Shown: one piece after another, positions 62,696-64,000 of the stretch
Numbering within the stretch: position 1 is the stretch's first letter
How the letters are laid out: each line of letters begins with the position of its first letter
Source of the DNA: Bacteroidota bacterium
GTDB taxonomy: Bacteria > Bacteroidota > Bacteroidia > Chitinophagales > Chitinophagaceae
DNA: 64,000 nucleotides
NCBI GenBank assembly: GCA_018267515.1
Contig: JAFDYJ010000035.1
Location: 1-64,000, forward strand
Reading direction: 5' to 3'
Made by a program: the position numbers and the translations under genes
The notes under the pieces: model-generated
What the model was told of the DNA's origin: nothing
Database searches by the model: none
What the model saw: the letters and a program-made list of their open reading frames with translations, nothing else

Positions 62696-64000
62696 TTAAT
62701 TCAATGAGGTTTTTCCATCTATTGTTGCAGCATTGAGCTGATGCAGATCAAAAACAATAATTTGATTTCTACCTTTTTTCAACCATTCCGCAGGACAATA
62801 TAAGCGTTGCTGCGGGCCGATATTCCAATACCTGCCGAGATTATGGCCATTTACATAAACCATTCCTTTGGAATAATTGCTCATATCAAAATAACAGTCA
62901 CCTGTTTTATCAAGATCAAAATTTCCGTCAAAGAAAATCCCGGGTTTACTTCCTACCATACTTCGTTGGGGGCCTGTAACTTTTTTTTGAATAAATTTTT
63001 CATCCATTGGCAATAAATAGGTTTCCCAATCCATCAATGTCATCCCGTTCAACGTAACACGATCTGTAATTCCTTTACGATCTATAATGTATTGTGCAAA
63101 ATTGATATGACCCATACCTTCTACTAAAATTTCAAGTTCCGGTACATCAACGTCTGTTTTAGGAAGAGTCACCGACCAGTTTCCACCATCTCTCTTAATC
63201 GTATCAATAAATTTTCCATTCAGGAAAATCAAAGCATAGTCATGTGGTTCAGTGATAGTTAGTTTTCCGCTTTTATGTCCAATCAGTTTTGTACGATATA
63301 AAATCAAACCCTGGTTCTGGTCAAATGCTTCTATGGGTTTGGGTTGCGGAGAATAAATGGGTGAATTTGTTTTCAATATTGTCCATAAGGAAAGCATGGG
63401 TTTCATTTCAATCGATGGAATGGTAATCGTTGGAATGGTCTCGGGCAGATCAGGGATTTTATAATCCACATATTTTGAAATCAGGTCTCTGAGCATGAAA
63501 AATTTTGCCGTGGGTTGGCCCTGTTCATCAATCGGTGCATCATAATCATAACTGGTAATATCAGGTTGGTAACTTGTAGGAGAAGAAGCGTTAGCCCCGG
63601 CAGTAAAACCAAAATTAGTTCCGCCATGAATCACATAAAAATTAAACGACTTTTTATTCTGCAGTAAATATTCAACTTCTTTCTTCAAGTCATTGGTATC
63701 GGGTCTCGCCCATTTTTCACCCCAATGTGTCAGCCATCCCGGGTAAGTTTCACTGCTGAAAGAAGGAACATTTGGATTCTTTTTCTTTGCCAGGTCAAAA
63801 TCCTTATCGCCTATTCCGCTATCCAATCCTATCGCTGCTCCTGCTACTGTACCGGCATCCAGCATGTACTGTGTAGGTCCATCTGCCGTATAAAAAGGAA
63901 TATTAATCCCGTTTTTTAACCAGATATTTTTTAATGTCTCCATGTATTTTTTATCATTCCCATAGCTGCCGTATTCATTTTCTATTTGCAACATCAATAT
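62696..64000 (-). CDS. Beta-galactosidase (GH35), partial (N-terminus beyond window edge)
   Basis: About 434 residues are visible and the frame is open to the right edge, so the signal peptide and first part of the barrel are missing. The acid/base Glu lies in LQIENEYGSYG close to the edge and the nucleophile Glu in SSETYPGWLTHWGE. C-terminal jelly-roll domains end with GMVYVNGHNLGRYWNIGPQ. It removes terminal beta-galactose. It is the most upstream visible gene of the hydrolase operon. Confidence 0.94.
   Translation of the reverse strand: MLMLQIENEYGSYGNDKKYMETLKNIWLKNGINIPFYTADGPTQYMLDAGTVAGAAIGLDSGIGDKDFDLAKKKNPNVPSFSSETYPGWLTHWGEKWARPDTNDLKKEVEYLLQNKKSFNFYVIHGGTNFGFTAGANASSPTSYQPDITSYDYDAPIDEQGQPTAKFFMLRDLISKYVDYKIPDLPETIPTITIPSIEMKPMLSLWTILKTNSPIYSPQPKPIEAFDQNQGLILYRTKLIGHKSGKLTITEPHDYALIFLNGKFIDTIKRDGGNWSVTLPKTDVDVPELEILVEGMGHINFAQYIIDRKGITDRVTLNGMTLMDWETYLLPMDEKFIQKKVTGPQRSMVGSKPGIFFDGNFDLDKTGDCYFDMSNYSKGMVYVNGHNLGRYWNIGPQQRLYCPAEWLKKGRNQIIVFDLHQLNAATIDGKTSLN

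Overview
The window comes from a member of the Bacteroidota, most likely family Chitinophagaceae or a close relative. Supporting signs: type IX secretion genes (porV, porU, gldJ and a PorP/SprF protein), bacillithiol synthesis gene bshA, an arginine operon built on an N-acylornithine carbamoyltransferase, TAnnTTTG-type promoter boxes, an AT-rich base composition, several TTG starts and little use of Shine-Dalgarno sites. I see no plasmid, phage or insertion-sequence genes. The layout is chromosomal, with dense gene clusters and small dispersed repeats.

Region 1 (1-8331, minus strand) is an unusual array of four paralogous FIST-domain sensor proteins. It is interleaved with a DUF4143 ATPase (preceded by a 28-bp perfect palindrome), an EthD-like protein, a secreted alpha/beta hydrolase and a SnoaL-like lipoprotein, and ends in a sensor histidine kinase cut by the window edge. 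Region 2 (8423-16740) holds an orphan PGM1-like ATP-grasp peptide ligase, anmK, upp, a PorP/SprF protein, a DctA-type transporter, 3-methyladenine glycosylase, an EI24 membrane protein and a short RsmI-like methyltransferase.

Region 3 (16741-26337, plus strand) is an arginine operon: acyltransferase, argG, argC, proC, argD, argF', argB, argE, argH. Its leader contains a candidate promoter, a 38-codon leader peptide ending in an Arg-rich stretch, and mutually exclusive hairpins, which together suggest attenuation. The argF' product has Val at the position known to separate acetyl- from succinylornithine enzymes.

Region 4 (26304-51432) is mostly housekeeping and envelope: MscS, an M28 peptidase, bshA, a degenerate LytM/EnvC-like protein, a DUF4292 lipoprotein, dut, ispF, porV-porU, gldJ-murF, DUF983, tRNA-Ser(GGA), tatD, a polysaccharide deacetylase, gltX, an aldo/keto reductase, a GT39-like transferase, a lone B12-binding domain, a TRIC-type channel, a crotonase and dCMP deaminase.

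Region 5 (51433-53351) is repeat-rich. A near-tandem array of about 180-bp units with inverted arms runs directly into a small GIY-YIG nuclease gene. Region 6 (53474-64000, minus strand) is a glycan-degradation operon: GH35 beta-galactosidase (partial), GH29 fucosidase with PA14, a divergent GH95-like enzyme, a Gfo/Idh/MocA oxidoreductase, a DUF1080 protein, an alkaline-phosphatase-superfamily protein and a second GH29. It suggests attack on a fucose- and galactose-decorated glycan, perhaps including a 3-keto oxidative step. No SusC/SusD pair is visible.
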